Virus record (IMG/VR): IMGVR_UViG_3300028806_000015
Location: 1-50,856 of that record
Length of the DNA stretch: 50,856 bases
Origin: a virus
Strand: one strand, 5' to 3'
In this document: positions 33,183-42,366 of the stretch, piece after piece
Numbering within the stretch: the stretch's first letter is position 1
Layout of the letters: the number at the start of each line of letters is the position of its first letter
Notes under the pieces: model-generated
What the model was told of the DNA's origin: nothing
The model's database searches: none
Seen by the model: only the letters and a program-made list of their open reading frames with translations
Made by a program: the position numbers and the translations under genes

Positions 33183-33526
33183 TTATTCTTTACGCAATTG
33201 AGCAGTTTTACTGGCTCCTCCTTTTTTTTTCCCATCGCTACATATCCTTCATGTCCTAATTGAGCAGCTTTAGCGGCTCCTCCTTTTCTTCCTATGGCTA
33301 CATATCCTTCATGTCCTAATTGAGCAGCTCTAGCGGCTCCTCCTTTTCTTCCTATGGCTACATATCCTTCGCGTCCTAATTGGGCGACTCTACTTGCTCC
33401 TCCTTTTTTCCCTAATTCCTTAACTCTTTCAGGCGACATCGCCGCAAATCCACGCTTCTGCTTTAGTACAGCCTGGTTGGGAGCCTCTGCATCCATTGAA
33501 ACTTCGTTTTCTGTCTTTATTGTCAT
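33179..33526 (-). CDS. KGG-repeat protein with apparent C-terminal frameshift
   Basis: 115 residues. After a 30-residue acidic start come MSPERVKELGKKGGASRVAQ and two or three units of about 20 residues with GYVAIGRKGGAA and AQLGHE. KGG motifs are typical of small stress-type proteins (YciG-like). In the last unit a run of nine A shifts the frame: the encoded end is GKKKEEPVKLLN, while one more base, or a -1 shift, would read GKKKGGASKTAQLRKE and then stop at 33183-33185. It is the only minus gene in the structural region. Confidence 0.65.
   Translation of the reverse strand: MTIKTENEVSMDAEAPNQAVLKQKRGFAAMSPERVKELGKKGGASRVAQLGREGYVAIGRKGGAARAAQLGHEGYVAIGRKGGAAKAAQLGHEGYVAMGKKKEEPVKLLNCVKNN
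33196..33435. repeat. 60-base tandem repeats in the KGG gene
   Basis: Sequence recurs at 60-base spacing, for example CCTAATTGAGCAGCT at 33256 and 33316 and CCTAATTGGGCGACT at 33376. The two central units differ at only a few bases; the outer ones have diverged. The unit is a multiple of three, so unit number can change without loss of frame. Confidence 0.8.
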
Positions 33527-33694
33527 AGCTTTTTTTCCTTTTTGCCTATTGCGTTGGTTTTTTTATATACCAGTGTTTGTGCCTATTAGAAAGTTTAATT
33601 TTTCCCAAGTTTTCCCACGCATAAGCGAATTCATTCATTTTTTTATTGATAAATTTTATTGTCTTTTTTTGATTAATGTTGTTTAATATTAACT

Positions 33695-33865
33695 AATGTC
33701 GGGCGAGACATTAAATCGCTGGCTCAGATTTTAATCTGAGTGAGAGTCATACTCATAATATGACACGTCGAGCGAGACGGTCTTAAATCGCGAGGGGAGT
33801 TCAGCTCTCCGGTTCGCGGTATATCCATAAAATATCGAATATTAACATTGTGTTGGCTTTGCCAA
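33695..33865 (+). ncRNA. Candidate structured RNA before the capsid block
   Basis: In the 370-base gap 33527-33896 there are consecutive hairpins: AATGTC-GGGCGA-GACATT (33695-33712), CTCAGATT-TT-AATCTGAG (33723-33740), GTCATA-CTCATAA-TATGAC (33746-33764), CGTC-GAGCGA-GACG (33766-33779), CGCGA plus GGGGAG with CTCTCC and TCGCG (33789-33818), and TTGGC-TTT-GCCAA (33853-33865) before a T-rich stretch. The first and fourth share GTCGRGCGAGAC and are followed by TTAAATCGC, so a unit is duplicated. It may be a 5' leader regulating the capsid operon, or a separate small RNA. Confidence 0.6.
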
Positions 33866-33896
33866 TTAATTTTTTATTATTTTATGGAGATATTCT

Positions 33897-35153
33897 ATGT
33901 CTTATGGCACGAATGCGTCCCAAGGATTACAACCCGTCAGACGAATTGATGGGACCTTATGGAATGGCGCAACTAATGATTATCCTATTCCTAGTGGATA
34001 TGCAACTTCTCTGTTTAATGGAGATCCGTTAACTTTTGTTGGAAATGGGAATGTTGGACTTGCTTATAGTCCGCCCAACACAAGCGTTAATCCTCCAATC
34101 GCGGCTTCGTGGCTTCCAATTATGGGTGTTTTTCAAGGAGTTAAGTATTATGATGTGAATAATAATTATGTCACAGCGGATATGTGGAAAGCTGGAACTG
34201 TAACCGTTAATGGTGGACCAGCTTTTGTAAGTGTTTGTGATGATCCTTGGGTTTTATTTAATATTCAGGTTTCGAATTATAATGCACTTACTTCTGGTGT
34301 TCGTCTTACAGATTTGTTTTTTAACTATAATGTTAGCGTGGGCGGAAGCGGAGTTTCTCCTGGTTTAAATCCATCTCCCCCAACAAATCCTCCTGCGGGT
34401 GATGCTTTTTCACAGAAATCAGGTTTTTATTTAGATTATTCTACCTCAACAACTTCTTCAGCTTCTGTATTTAAGGTTATTTCCTTAACTCCACAACCTG
34501 GAAATATGTTTGCGGTAGCAGAACCTGCTATTAATGGAACATTGGTTGGGCCTGGTGCTTATAATAATGTACTGGTACTTGCAAACAATCATCTTCTAAA
34601 GAATGCAAGTCCAGGACAAGGTAATTTTAGTGGTCCTTTAACTGGTTCATTTACCGTAGCTGGAGTGGGGTCTCCGCCATTAACACCGGCGGTTCCTTTT
34701 CCTGTAAACAATACTGCGTTTCCCGTTGCTGGGCCCACCTCTGGTTTTATTCCTGTTCAGCTTGTTCTTCCTGAAGCTCCTAGTGTTGGATCTGGCATTG
34801 TTTTGGATCCTGTAATTGCGGGACTAATAGATATTCCTTATTCAGGATCTTATTTAGTTAATGCAACTGCACAGATTGAAAATACGACTGGAGGACCTAC
34901 CCAATTCTTTATGTATGCTGTTGTTTATAATCCAACTACAAATGCATACGTTGGTTCTACTTTAATGGATTTCTCCATTACTGGAGGAACAGGAGACAAC
35001 ATGCAGGGAGCTGTAGTAGTTCCTCTTCTATCAGCGGCCAAAATAGGAATTGTGATTTGTACTAATAATGGTGGAACTGGGCAATTTCAAGAATTCAATT
35101 CAGTGACTGGTTCTTATGTGACTTTTGTTCAAGTTTCCAGAATCGCTTATTAA
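33897..35153 (+). CDS. Head decoration-like structural protein
   Basis: 418 residues. The N-terminal 120 residues (GLQPVRRIDGTLWNGATNDY, PIPSGYATSLFNGDPLTFVG, IMGVFQGVKYYD) follow a pattern of proteins encoded just before major capsid genes in many podoviruses. Residues about 300-418 look like a C1q/TNF-type jelly roll: IPYSGSYLVNATAQIENTTG, then AAKIGIVICTNNGG and SYVTFVQVSRIAY. The two are joined by Pro/Gly-rich linkers. It probably sits on the capsid surface as trimers. TGGAGA precedes the ATG; the structured RNA lies upstream. Confidence 0.6.
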   Translation: MSYGTNASQGLQPVRRIDGTLWNGATNDYPIPSGYATSLFNGDPLTFVGNGNVGLAYSPPNTSVNPPIAASWLPIMGVFQGVKYYDVNNNYVTADMWKAGTVTVNGGPAFVSVCDDPWVLFNIQVSNYNALTSGVRLTDLFFNYNVSVGGSGVSPGLNPSPPTNPPAGDAFSQKSGFYLDYSTSTTSSASVFKVISLTPQPGNMFAVAEPAINGTLVGPGAYNNVLVLANNHLLKNASPGQGNFSGPLTGSFTVAGVGSPPLTPAVPFPVNNTAFPVAGPTSGFIPVQLVLPEAPSVGSGIVLDPVIAGLIDIPYSGSYLVNATAQIENTTGGPTQFFMYAVVYNPTTNAYVGSTLMDFSITGGTGDNMQGAVVVPLLSAAKIGIVICTNNGGTGQFQEFNSVTGSYVTFVQVSRIAY

Positions 35154-35166
35154 GGAGTAATAAATA

Positions 35167-36066
35167 ATGGCAATTAATACTGGCGAAATAGCGAATCTAT
35201 TAAGACCTGGACTCGCTGCCGTTTTTGGGGACTATCCAATGTACCCCGCACAATGGTCTGAATTTTATGAAGTATACGAATCCGATAAGGCTGTTGAAAT
35301 CGAAGTCGAAATGAAGATGTTGGGGCTTGCTCAAATTCGAGCTGAAGGCGCTGCAACTGCTATGGACGATATGGGTCAAAGAATTATCACAAACTATGTG
35401 CATAAGTACTTGGCTCTTGGTTTCATTATCACAAGACAGGCTTTGTTGGATAACCTTTATAAAACAAGGTTTCCACTTCAAGCAAAGGCACTTCGAAATT
35501 CTATGGCTCAAACCAAAGAAGTTCTTGGAGCTGCTGTTTTGAATAATGGATTCAATGGGGCATTCCCGATTGGTGACGGGCAGCCCGTTTTCAGCACTTT
35601 GCACCCAATTGATACTGGAGTTTTGAGCAATACATCTGTAGCTGCTCAATTGAGTGAAACCTCACTCGAGACTGCGATTACACAGACTCAACAATTCCGA
35701 AATCAAGCTGGATTGATCGTTATGACGAAACCTCAGAAATTGATTGTGCCTCCACAACTTCAATTTACTGCTTGTCGTTTGCTTGAATCTTCTTTCAGAA
35801 CTCAAACAGCTGATAACGATATAAGCGCGATCTACAATCTGTCTGCAGTCCCTCAAGGGTATAGAACCAATCAATTTTTGACGAGTCCGACCGCATGGTT
35901 CTTGTTCACTGATGCACCTGACGGTTTCAAGCATTATGTTCGTGAAAAAATCGAAACTGATGTCTATACCGATTTTGCAACAGACAACCTTATGGCGAAA
36001 GCAGTTGAGCGGTATTCCTTCGGTGTCTCTAACCCAAGAGCCGCTTACGGAAACATGGGAGCTTAA
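35167..36066 (+). CDS. Major capsid protein (Mu gpT-like HK97 fold)
   Basis: 299 residues. It follows the pattern of Mu gpT-like capsid proteins: an N-terminal helical region, MDDMGQRIITNYVHKYLALG then FIITRQALLDNLY, LIVPPQLQFTACRLLESSFR in the middle, and the end ETDVYTDFATDNLMAKAVER followed by YSFGVSNPRAAYG. It is the shell subunit. The order decoration protein, capsid, then gp4-like adaptor supports this. Codon choice here is less AT-biased than in neighbours, as expected for a highly expressed gene. RBS AAGGAG. Confidence 0.88.
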   Translation: MAINTGEIANLLRPGLAAVFGDYPMYPAQWSEFYEVYESDKAVEIEVEMKMLGLAQIRAEGAATAMDDMGQRIITNYVHKYLALGFIITRQALLDNLYKTRFPLQAKALRNSMAQTKEVLGAAVLNNGFNGAFPIGDGQPVFSTLHPIDTGVLSNTSVAAQLSETSLETAITQTQQFRNQAGLIVMTKPQKLIVPPQLQFTACRLLESSFRTQTADNDISAIYNLSAVPQGYRTNQFLTSPTAWFLFTDAPDGFKHYVREKIETDVYTDFATDNLMAKAVERYSFGVSNPRAAYGNMGA

Positions 36067-36069
36067 TAT

Positions 36070-36759
36070 ATGAGACCCGTTATATATAATTGGCCTGCAG
36101 AAAATCCTCAAGCTTTGATGGTAAATCAAACTGTAACTGCACCTGGAAACATTCCTTTAAATGGACCTTATGGGCTTCAGCCATTTCCAGGATTTTCTAG
36201 GACAGTTACGGTTTCATCGAGCACAGGAGCTTTTCCAGGATTCCAATTTACTATAACGGGCTTATATCAAACGCAACCATTAACTGTTGTCTTTCCAAGT
36301 ACTGCTTTAGTTGGAGGTTCATTCGAAACTACAGCTTATTTTGATGTAGTTACCTCTATTTCTATTGTTTCAACAGGGGGAACTTTTCCTCTTCCTCCGA
36401 CTTTTAGTGCTGGGTGGGGAGTAACGGGACATACTCACTACTTTGTATGGAATACATATACTAATCATCCCTCTTCCTCAACTGCAGTTCAAGTTGTTGT
36501 TAATGGAGGAGGAACAATAGCATATGGTTGTTTTGGATCTTTATTTGATCCATCCTTGGTTTATCCGCCTACTTATCTTGATGGTGAGCCACCTACATTG
36601 CCCAATAGTTATCTTGTGAATGCGGTTTCAACAATGGCGTCTGGGACAACTATATCGGCATTTGGATATGCCAGCCTTTTGAATTATATAGCTATTTTTG
36701 TTGAGGCAGGCCAACCCGGAACGAACTTTACAGCAATATTTTGTCAGCAAGGAATTTAA
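36070..36759 (+). CDS. Beta-rich virion protein
   Basis: 229 residues, rich in Gly, Thr, Pro and aromatic residues, predicted all-beta, with STGGTFPLPPTFSAGWGVTG near 103-122. Starts 3 bases after the capsid gene. May be a minor capsid, decoration or head-fibre protein. Family not recognised. Confidence 0.5.
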   Translation: MRPVIYNWPAENPQALMVNQTVTAPGNIPLNGPYGLQPFPGFSRTVTVSSSTGAFPGFQFTITGLYQTQPLTVVFPSTALVGGSFETTAYFDVVTSISIVSTGGTFPLPPTFSAGWGVTGHTHYFVWNTYTNHPSSSTAVQVVVNGGGTIAYGCFGSLFDPSLVYPPTYLDGEPPTLPNSYLVNAVSTMASGTTISAFGYASLLNYIAIFVEAGQPGTNFTAIFCQQGI

Positions 36760-36761
36760 TA

Positions 36762-36953
36762 ATGAGTAGAGCAAAGAAAATGTGGATTCAAGGTGCGATT
36801 AAAAGCCCAGGAGCGCTTCACAAGCAATTGCATGTGCCAGCTGGCCAAAAAATCCCTGAGGGAAAGCTAGAGAAGGCAGAGAATTCTAAAAATCCTCTTT
36901 TGAGAAAGAGAGCAAATCTCGCTGAAACTTTAAAGGGGTTCCACAAGGGGTAG
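36762..36953 (+). CDS. Small basic virion-region protein
   Basis: 63 residues from the ATG at 36762 with AAGGAATTT upstream; an in-frame TTG at 36741 lies in the preceding gene. The sequence (WIQGAIKSPGALHKQLHVPA, then GQKIPEGKLEKAENSK and LRKRANLAETLK) matches a recurring small basic protein of tailed phages with a IKxPGAL core. Function is not established. Confidence 0.6.
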   Translation: MSRAKKMWIQGAIKSPGALHKQLHVPAGQKIPEGKLEKAENSKNPLLRKRANLAETLKGFHKG

Positions 36954-36991
36954 TCACTTATTGACTTATTTGTTTGGGAAATTATTAAATA

Positions 36992-38158
36992 ATGCCAACT
37001 GCTTCGAATTCTTATAATTTTGAAAATACAATTGTTCAGCAATTCATTGATGATGCATTTGAAAGAATTGGCATTCTTCCTGATTTAATTACGGCCGAAC
37101 AGATTCAATCAGCTCAAAGAAGCGCGAATCTTCTTTTGTCTGAATGGATCAATAAGGGATTAAACCTATGGAGCACTAATATTGAGATGATCAATATGGT
37201 GCAAAATAAGGCTGTTTACGAGCTTCCTATCCCAACTAGTAAGGTTTTAGATGTTTGCAGAAGAACTAGCACGCGTCAATTGAATGGGACGGCTTCTTCC
37301 TATATTCCACCTTCAACAACTCCTAATGGAATCGCTAAAAATGCATTTGATGGGGATCCTACAACTTCTTGTATGCAAACGTTGCCTAATGGAGCTATTC
37401 AATATGATTATGGTCAAAATCCAACAACTCCTCCGACGCCTATTCAGATATGTTTGTCTTTAGTTGGTGTACAATCAAATGAAGACGCCAATTACAAGTT
37501 AGAGTTTGAAACTTCAAATGATGGAACAAATTGGAATTCTGCCCAAGCTCTTTCCGTACCTTATTCTTATCCTCCTAATAATTCTCCTGCTTTCCCTAAG
37601 GGGCAAATAATTTGGTTTAAGTTGTTTAATACAACGGGATATAGATATTTTAGGATTGTTGAGACTGATGGATCAACATTAGATATACAAGAACTTTATT
37701 TTAATAATAATCTTCAAGATATTATCTTAGGTGAAATATCAAGATCTGAATATTTAGCTTATCCTCAAAAAGATCAAACAGGGATTCCAACTACTTATTG
37801 GTTTGATCGTCAAATCAATCCTTTGATTCATTTGTGGCCTGTTCCTTATCAATATTATAATGCGGTTGCTTCTCCTTTGAATGCAACTCCTCAAAATTTG
37901 ACTCTTCTTTTTACAAGAGTTCGAATGTTGGAAGATATTGGTTCCTTCTTGAATCTAGCTGAGGTTCCTCAAAGATTTTATGAACCTTTGGTGGCGGGAA
38001 TCGCGTTCAAGATTGCCGTTAAATATGCGCCAGACAGAATACAAACATTGAAAGCTCTTTATGACGAGGCTTTTGCATTGGCAGCCTCTGAAGACAGTGA
38101 ACGTGTTCCTCTGCGCATTGATGGAAGCTACTTAAGAGAATGGGTGGGGATTAACTAA
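36992..38158 (+). CDS. gp4-like tail adaptor with discoidin-like insertion
   Basis: 388 residues. The N-terminal 90 (FIDDAFERIGILPDLITAEQ, then RSANLLLSEWINKGLNLWST and VYELPIP) match P22 gp4-type adaptors that join portal to tail. Residues about 93-240 look like an F5/8 type C (discoidin) domain: FDGDPTTSCMQTLPNGAIQY, YKLEFETSNDGTNWN, YRYFRIVETDGSTLDIQELY. The adaptor resumes at about 245-388. Insertion of a carbohydrate-binding-type fold here would expose a sugar-binding surface at the neck. It overlaps the next gene by one base. Confidence 0.7.
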   Translation: MPTASNSYNFENTIVQQFIDDAFERIGILPDLITAEQIQSAQRSANLLLSEWINKGLNLWSTNIEMINMVQNKAVYELPIPTSKVLDVCRRTSTRQLNGTASSYIPPSTTPNGIAKNAFDGDPTTSCMQTLPNGAIQYDYGQNPTTPPTPIQICLSLVGVQSNEDANYKLEFETSNDGTNWNSAQALSVPYSYPPNNSPAFPKGQIIWFKLFNTTGYRYFRIVETDGSTLDIQELYFNNNLQDIILGEISRSEYLAYPQKDQTGIPTTYWFDRQINPLIHLWPVPYQYYNAVASPLNATPQNLTLLFTRVRMLEDIGSFLNLAEVPQRFYEPLVAGIAFKIAVKYAPDRIQTLKALYDEAFALAASEDSERVPLRIDGSYLREWVGIN

Positions 38159-38565
38159 TGTCTTATCGTCCTAAAGGTAAAAATGTTTTCATTAATCCGG
38201 AAGATCCGGTCGGTGTTGCTCTTTGTGACAATTCTGATTTTGTTTATCAACATCAACAGCTCAATAAGCAGCTTGAATGGCGTGGGAATGCTCTTATTTG
38301 GACTGGTTTTTTAGCAGCTGGAGATCATTTGGATGTTCCTAATGAACAATTGAGACCTCCTCTCTTAAAGCCAGATCCGGTCCCTTTAACTAATCCACGC
38401 TTCCCTCAAGAAATAACGACGAATTTGGTTAATTGGGCGATTGATTATCCCCCTTATTCAAAGGTAACCACGACGTCAAATTTTTATGTAGTTCCACCGC
38501 CTGCTCTTCCAGAAAACGTACGACTGACGCTTCTGCAAAATGCTCAATGGCAAACTCAACCTTAA
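38158..38565 (+). CDS. Hypothetical virion-region protein
   Basis: 135 residues, rich in Pro, Asn and Gln, without catalytic motifs (GVALCDNSDFVYQHQQLNKQ, later YPPYSKVTTTSNFYVVPPPA). Starts at the adaptor's stop. Could be a head-tail joining protein. Family not recognised. Confidence 0.5.
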   Translation: MSYRPKGKNVFINPEDPVGVALCDNSDFVYQHQQLNKQLEWRGNALIWTGFLAAGDHLDVPNEQLRPPLLKPDPVPLTNPRFPQEITTNLVNWAIDYPPYSKVTTTSNFYVVPPPALPENVRLTLLQNAQWQTQP

Positions 38566-38577
38566 AGGAGATAATAA

Positions 38578-40335
38578 ATGGCAATCACCACTCTACCGAC
38601 TGCTCAGCACCCAACTCATTTAGATAGGCTTGCCGTAGGTCCTTATGGAACGCCCGATGTTCCTAATACTATTTTGCAGCTGACATCAGATGATTCTGCC
38701 TTTCTGTTGCCGAATTTGACTACAGCGCAAGCAACAGCTGCGTTTTTGAATCTTGTATCTGATCCAACAGGTGCAACTACGCAAAATGCTGCTGCTGGTA
38801 TGGAAATATTTGTGACAGATGGAACTGGTGGATCGGGTGGATCCAATTTGTTCAATCATGGGCAGGGAGTCTATTACTGTTCTCAAACATCAGCAGGCCC
38901 TCCTCCTGTATTTACATGGACAAAGTTTGGAACTGGTGGTGTAGGATCTCTTCCAGGGCCTGGCGTCATCGTAACTGATGGTGCTGGAAACCCAAGCGCT
39001 ATTTCAATGTTGGTTACACCTGGAACAAATAATATCGGACTGGGTGTGGGATCTTTATCAGCGGTTACAACAGGAAGTAATAACGTTGGTTTTGGTTTTA
39101 ATGCATTACATACCATTACAACTCAATCGGCTAATATCGCAATCGGTGTTCTTGCTCAGCAAAATGCCACAGGTCAAGGAAACGTTGGAATTGGAGGAGG
39201 AACGCTTCTAGCTGTTAGTGGATCAAGCAATGTTTCCTTAGGAAATAGTTGTTTAACTCAAACCACTCTTGGAAGCTTTAATACAGCAGTTGGATTTCAG
39301 GCATTAAATGCTAACATCGGAATGGCTTTGCCAAGTGCTGTTGGATGGAACAATACAGCTATTGGGTCTAATGCAGGTTTAACGCAAAGTACTAACTCTA
39401 ATTGTACTTTTGTTGGATCTGGCTCAGATGCGATTTCACCAAACTTAACAAATGCAACCGCCATTGGTGCTTCTGCTACTGTTTCTACTTCTAATACACT
39501 GGTTTTGGGAAGTACAGGAGGAACAGGAACCAATGTTGTTGTTGGAAACACAACTAATGACTTTGCGAATCTAGCTATATTTTCTATCTTTTCTACAGTT
39601 AAGGGTTTCTTGCCCCCTCAGATGAGTCAGATGAATCGTACAACTATTAGCGCAATTCCAGGTAATGTGCCTGATGGTTTGCTTGTTTATGATATAACCA
39701 ATCATGCTCCTTATTATTGGAACGCAAATACGCTTGCTTGGGTTCCATGGGGAACTGGTGGAGGCTCTGGAACCGTGACGTCGGTTGGGACAGGAACCGG
39801 CTTGACAGGTGGTCCTATTACCACTAGTGGAACCATCTCTCTAGCTAATACAGCTGTTACTCCTGGCACCTATACTCTTGCCACTGTCACTGTAAACGCT
39901 CAGGGACAGATTACCTCGGCAAGTAATGGATCTGCTGGTTCTGGAACAGTAACCAGTGTTGGAAGTGGAACAGGATTGTCAGGAGGACCTATTACCTCTA
40001 GCGGAACGCTTTCAATTGCTAATACAACTGTAACGGCTGGAAGTTATACGAATGCCAATATCACGGTAAATGCTCAAGGTCAGCTTACAGCGGCAAGCAA
40101 TGGAAGTGGTGGAACAACTCCGACAACTGGTTCAGGAACCCTAACTGCTGGAACATTAACTGTTTCAGCAACTCAAGTAACTGCAAGTTCTAAGATATTT
40201 ACGACAAACACAACATTCGGAACAGGCGTTGTTGGCATTTTGAGTATTTCATCTCAAACTCCAGGAACAGGATTCGTTGTTACTTCGTCTTCTTCTACTG
40301 ATAATAGTTCTTTTGCATGGGTAATAATTGGTTAA
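38578..40335 (+). CDS. Fibre-like protein 1, beta-roll repeats
   Basis: 585 residues, the largest of six fibre paralogs. Residues about 150-325 carry YadA-head-like beta-roll units (NNVGFGFNALHTITTQSANI, NTAVGFQALNAN, ATAIGASATVSTSNTLVLG). A cap module near 340-390 reads FLPPQMSQMNRTTISAIPGN, then LLVYDITNHAPYYWNA. Two repeats of about 55 residues follow (GTGLTGGPITTSGTISLANT, then TVNAQGQITSASNG). It probably forms trimers reaching from the tail to the host surface. RBS AAAGGAG. Confidence 0.65.
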   Translation: MAITTLPTAQHPTHLDRLAVGPYGTPDVPNTILQLTSDDSAFLLPNLTTAQATAAFLNLVSDPTGATTQNAAAGMEIFVTDGTGGSGGSNLFNHGQGVYYCSQTSAGPPPVFTWTKFGTGGVGSLPGPGVIVTDGAGNPSAISMLVTPGTNNIGLGVGSLSAVTTGSNNVGFGFNALHTITTQSANIAIGVLAQQNATGQGNVGIGGGTLLAVSGSSNVSLGNSCLTQTTLGSFNTAVGFQALNANIGMALPSAVGWNNTAIGSNAGLTQSTNSNCTFVGSGSDAISPNLTNATAIGASATVSTSNTLVLGSTGGTGTNVVVGNTTNDFANLAIFSIFSTVKGFLPPQMSQMNRTTISAIPGNVPDGLLVYDITNHAPYYWNANTLAWVPWGTGGGSGTVTSVGTGTGLTGGPITTSGTISLANTAVTPGTYTLATVTVNAQGQITSASNGSAGSGTVTSVGSGTGLSGGPITSSGTLSIANTTVTAGSYTNANITVNAQGQLTAASNGSGGTTPTTGSGTLTAGTLTVSATQVTASSKIFTTNTTFGTGVVGILSISSQTPGTGFVVTSSSSTDNSSFAWVIIG

Positions 40336-40347
40336 AGGAAATAAATA

Positions 40348-41049
40348 ATGTCTGCATATTTAGTCACACAGTTAACTGCCACTCAAATCGCAGCGCTGAC
40401 TCCAACAAATGGAATGGTTATTTATAATACCACGACGAATCAATTCCAGTTCTATCAGAATGGAAGCTTTTTAATAGTTACGGGTGGAATTGTAACCTCA
40501 GTTGCAAGCGGAACTGGTTTGACGGGAGGACCTATTACTTCCAGTGGAACGCTTTCGATAGCCAATACAGCAGTAACACCAGGGAGTTACACCTATACGT
40601 CTTTAACGGTAAATGCGCAGGGCCAGATCACCGCTGCGAGCAATGGAACAGGACCAACTGGAACCGTGACGTCGGTTGCGACAGGAACGGGGCTTACTGG
40701 TGGTCCGATCACTACGAGTGGCACTATTTCTTTAGCAAACACAACAGTGACGCCTGGGACCTATAATCTTGCAACCGTGACAGTGAATGCTCAGGGGCAA
40801 GTGACTGCTGCCAGTAATGGCACTGCTTCAGGATTAACTTATGGTGTTGCAGGACCTTTAGTTGCTGGAACTCTGACGGTTAATACAGCAGATGTTCAAA
40901 CAACTTCATCATATTCAGTTACTTATCAAACTTTTGGAGGCATTCCGGGAGCTTTGAGTGTGAGTTCGTTCGTTGCGGGAACAAGTTTTACTGTTACTTC
41001 AACTTCAAATGCCGATACGAGTACGTTTTATTGGTCAGTTATTAATTAA
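40348..41049 (+). CDS. Fibre-like protein 2
   Basis: 233 residues. N-terminal cap module (QLTATQIAALTPTNGMVIYN, then NQFQFYQNGSF), two GTGLTGGPITSSGTLS-type repeats each ending in TVNAQGQxTAASNG, and a short beta-rich C-terminal domain (SYSVTYQTFGGIPGALSVSS) like the end of protein 1. No beta-roll part. It appears to be a short paralog sharing both ends with its neighbours. Confidence 0.65.
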   Translation: MSAYLVTQLTATQIAALTPTNGMVIYNTTTNQFQFYQNGSFLIVTGGIVTSVASGTGLTGGPITSSGTLSIANTAVTPGSYTYTSLTVNAQGQITAASNGTGPTGTVTSVATGTGLTGGPITTSGTISLANTTVTPGTYNLATVTVNAQGQVTAASNGTASGLTYGVAGPLVAGTLTVNTADVQTTSSYSVTYQTFGGIPGALSVSSFVAGTSFTVTSTSNADTSTFYWSVIN

Positions 41050-41060
41050 GAGGAACTTGA

Positions 41061-42347
41061 ATGTCGTCATATCAAGTAACACGGTTAACAAGTTCTCAGA
41101 TCAGTGGTTACACACCGACTAATGGTCAAATTGTGTACAATACAACGACTAATCAGTTTCAATTCTATCAAAATGGCTCGTGGGACATTATTACTGGTGG
41201 ATTTGTTACATCTGTTGCAACGGGGACTGGCTTGACGGGTGGACCTATAACGTCTACAGGAACAATCTCTATCGCAAATACTGCCGTTTCTGCTGGTTCT
41301 TATAATGTTTCCAATATCACGGTGAACGCACAAGGCCAGATTACGGCAGCAACAGGTTTATCAAGTGCTGGTGTGGTTGTAACGAATGGTTCTGGCGTTC
41401 CTAGTGCTGTTTCAAATTTGATAGATACAGGATCGGGGGGAAATCTTGGTCTTGGATTATTGATTTATCCATCAATTACAACAGGAACCAATAATATAGC
41501 GATAGGGTATCAATCGCAGAATGCAGTGACGACTGGAATTGCTAATACGTCTGTTGGATATCAAAGTTTAGTATTAAATGCGGCAGGGCAAGAAAATTGT
41601 GCTTTTGGAGCCGGAGCTTTAAAAAGCTTAAATGCTGCTGGAAGCAACAACAATGTAGCGGTTGGTTGGGAATCTGGATTTGCGATTACAACTACGAATA
41701 GCGCCAATAACACTTTTGTTGGGTCTCAATCTGGGGGGGCCAGAACATCCTATTCTAGCTGTACGTTAATCGGAGCTCTTGCGGATTGTACTTCTAATGG
41801 TTTGAATCATTCTGTTGCAATTGGCTCAGGTGTAACGGTTGGCGCCTCTAATTCGTGTGTAATTGGTCAGGCAAATTCTACAGGTTTTGTAACGGTTGGA
41901 CTTAATATTGTAACTCCTGTAGGGAATGGTCTTCACATAGGAAATGCGGGTGGGGCTAAAAATCCTGCCTTAGTTATTGATACGTCAACAAGTGCTCTCA
42001 CAACACCTGCAACAACCAATCAAATTCAGATTAATAGTTTCAATGGCACGCCCGCTTTAGCGGCCAACGTGAGTCAATATAGCGGAACTGTTGTTACGGC
42101 TCAGAATACGACTTCTGCTTCAGCAACATGCGGAACCGCTACTTTAAATGGGGCGACTGCTGTCGTTATCTCGACGACTTCTGTTCAAACCACTTCTTTA
42201 ATATTCGTTACTCGAAATGCTGGAACTGGAGCCCCGAATTCAGGGACTGCCGTTGGTGTTGGCAGCATTGTGGCGGGTACAAGTTTTTCTATAGTTTCTA
42301 GCATGTTAGACACAGCAACAGTTAATTGGTTAATTATAAACCCATAA
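41061..42347 (+). CDS. Fibre-like protein 3
   Basis: 428 residues: cap module, one GTGLTGGPITSTGTISIANT repeat, a beta-roll part near 135-275 (NNIAIGYQSQNAVTTGIANT, NNTFVGSQSGG, SVAIGSGVTVGASNSCVIG), then a different beta-rich end (AATTNQIQINSFNGTPALAA-like, residues about 310-428). The alternate C-terminus may bind a different receptor or carry a chaperone domain; this is inferred. Confidence 0.65.
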   Translation: MSSYQVTRLTSSQISGYTPTNGQIVYNTTTNQFQFYQNGSWDIITGGFVTSVATGTGLTGGPITSTGTISIANTAVSAGSYNVSNITVNAQGQITAATGLSSAGVVVTNGSGVPSAVSNLIDTGSGGNLGLGLLIYPSITTGTNNIAIGYQSQNAVTTGIANTSVGYQSLVLNAAGQENCAFGAGALKSLNAAGSNNNVAVGWESGFAITTTNSANNTFVGSQSGGARTSYSSCTLIGALADCTSNGLNHSVAIGSGVTVGASNSCVIGQANSTGFVTVGLNIVTPVGNGLHIGNAGGAKNPALVIDTSTSALTTPATTNQIQINSFNGTPALAANVSQYSGTVVTAQNTTSASATCGTATLNGATAVVISTTSVQTTSLIFVTRNAGTGAPNSGTAVGVGSIVAGTSFSIVSSMLDTATVNWLIINP

Positions 42348-42366
42348 GTACTAAGGAGTATTTAGA

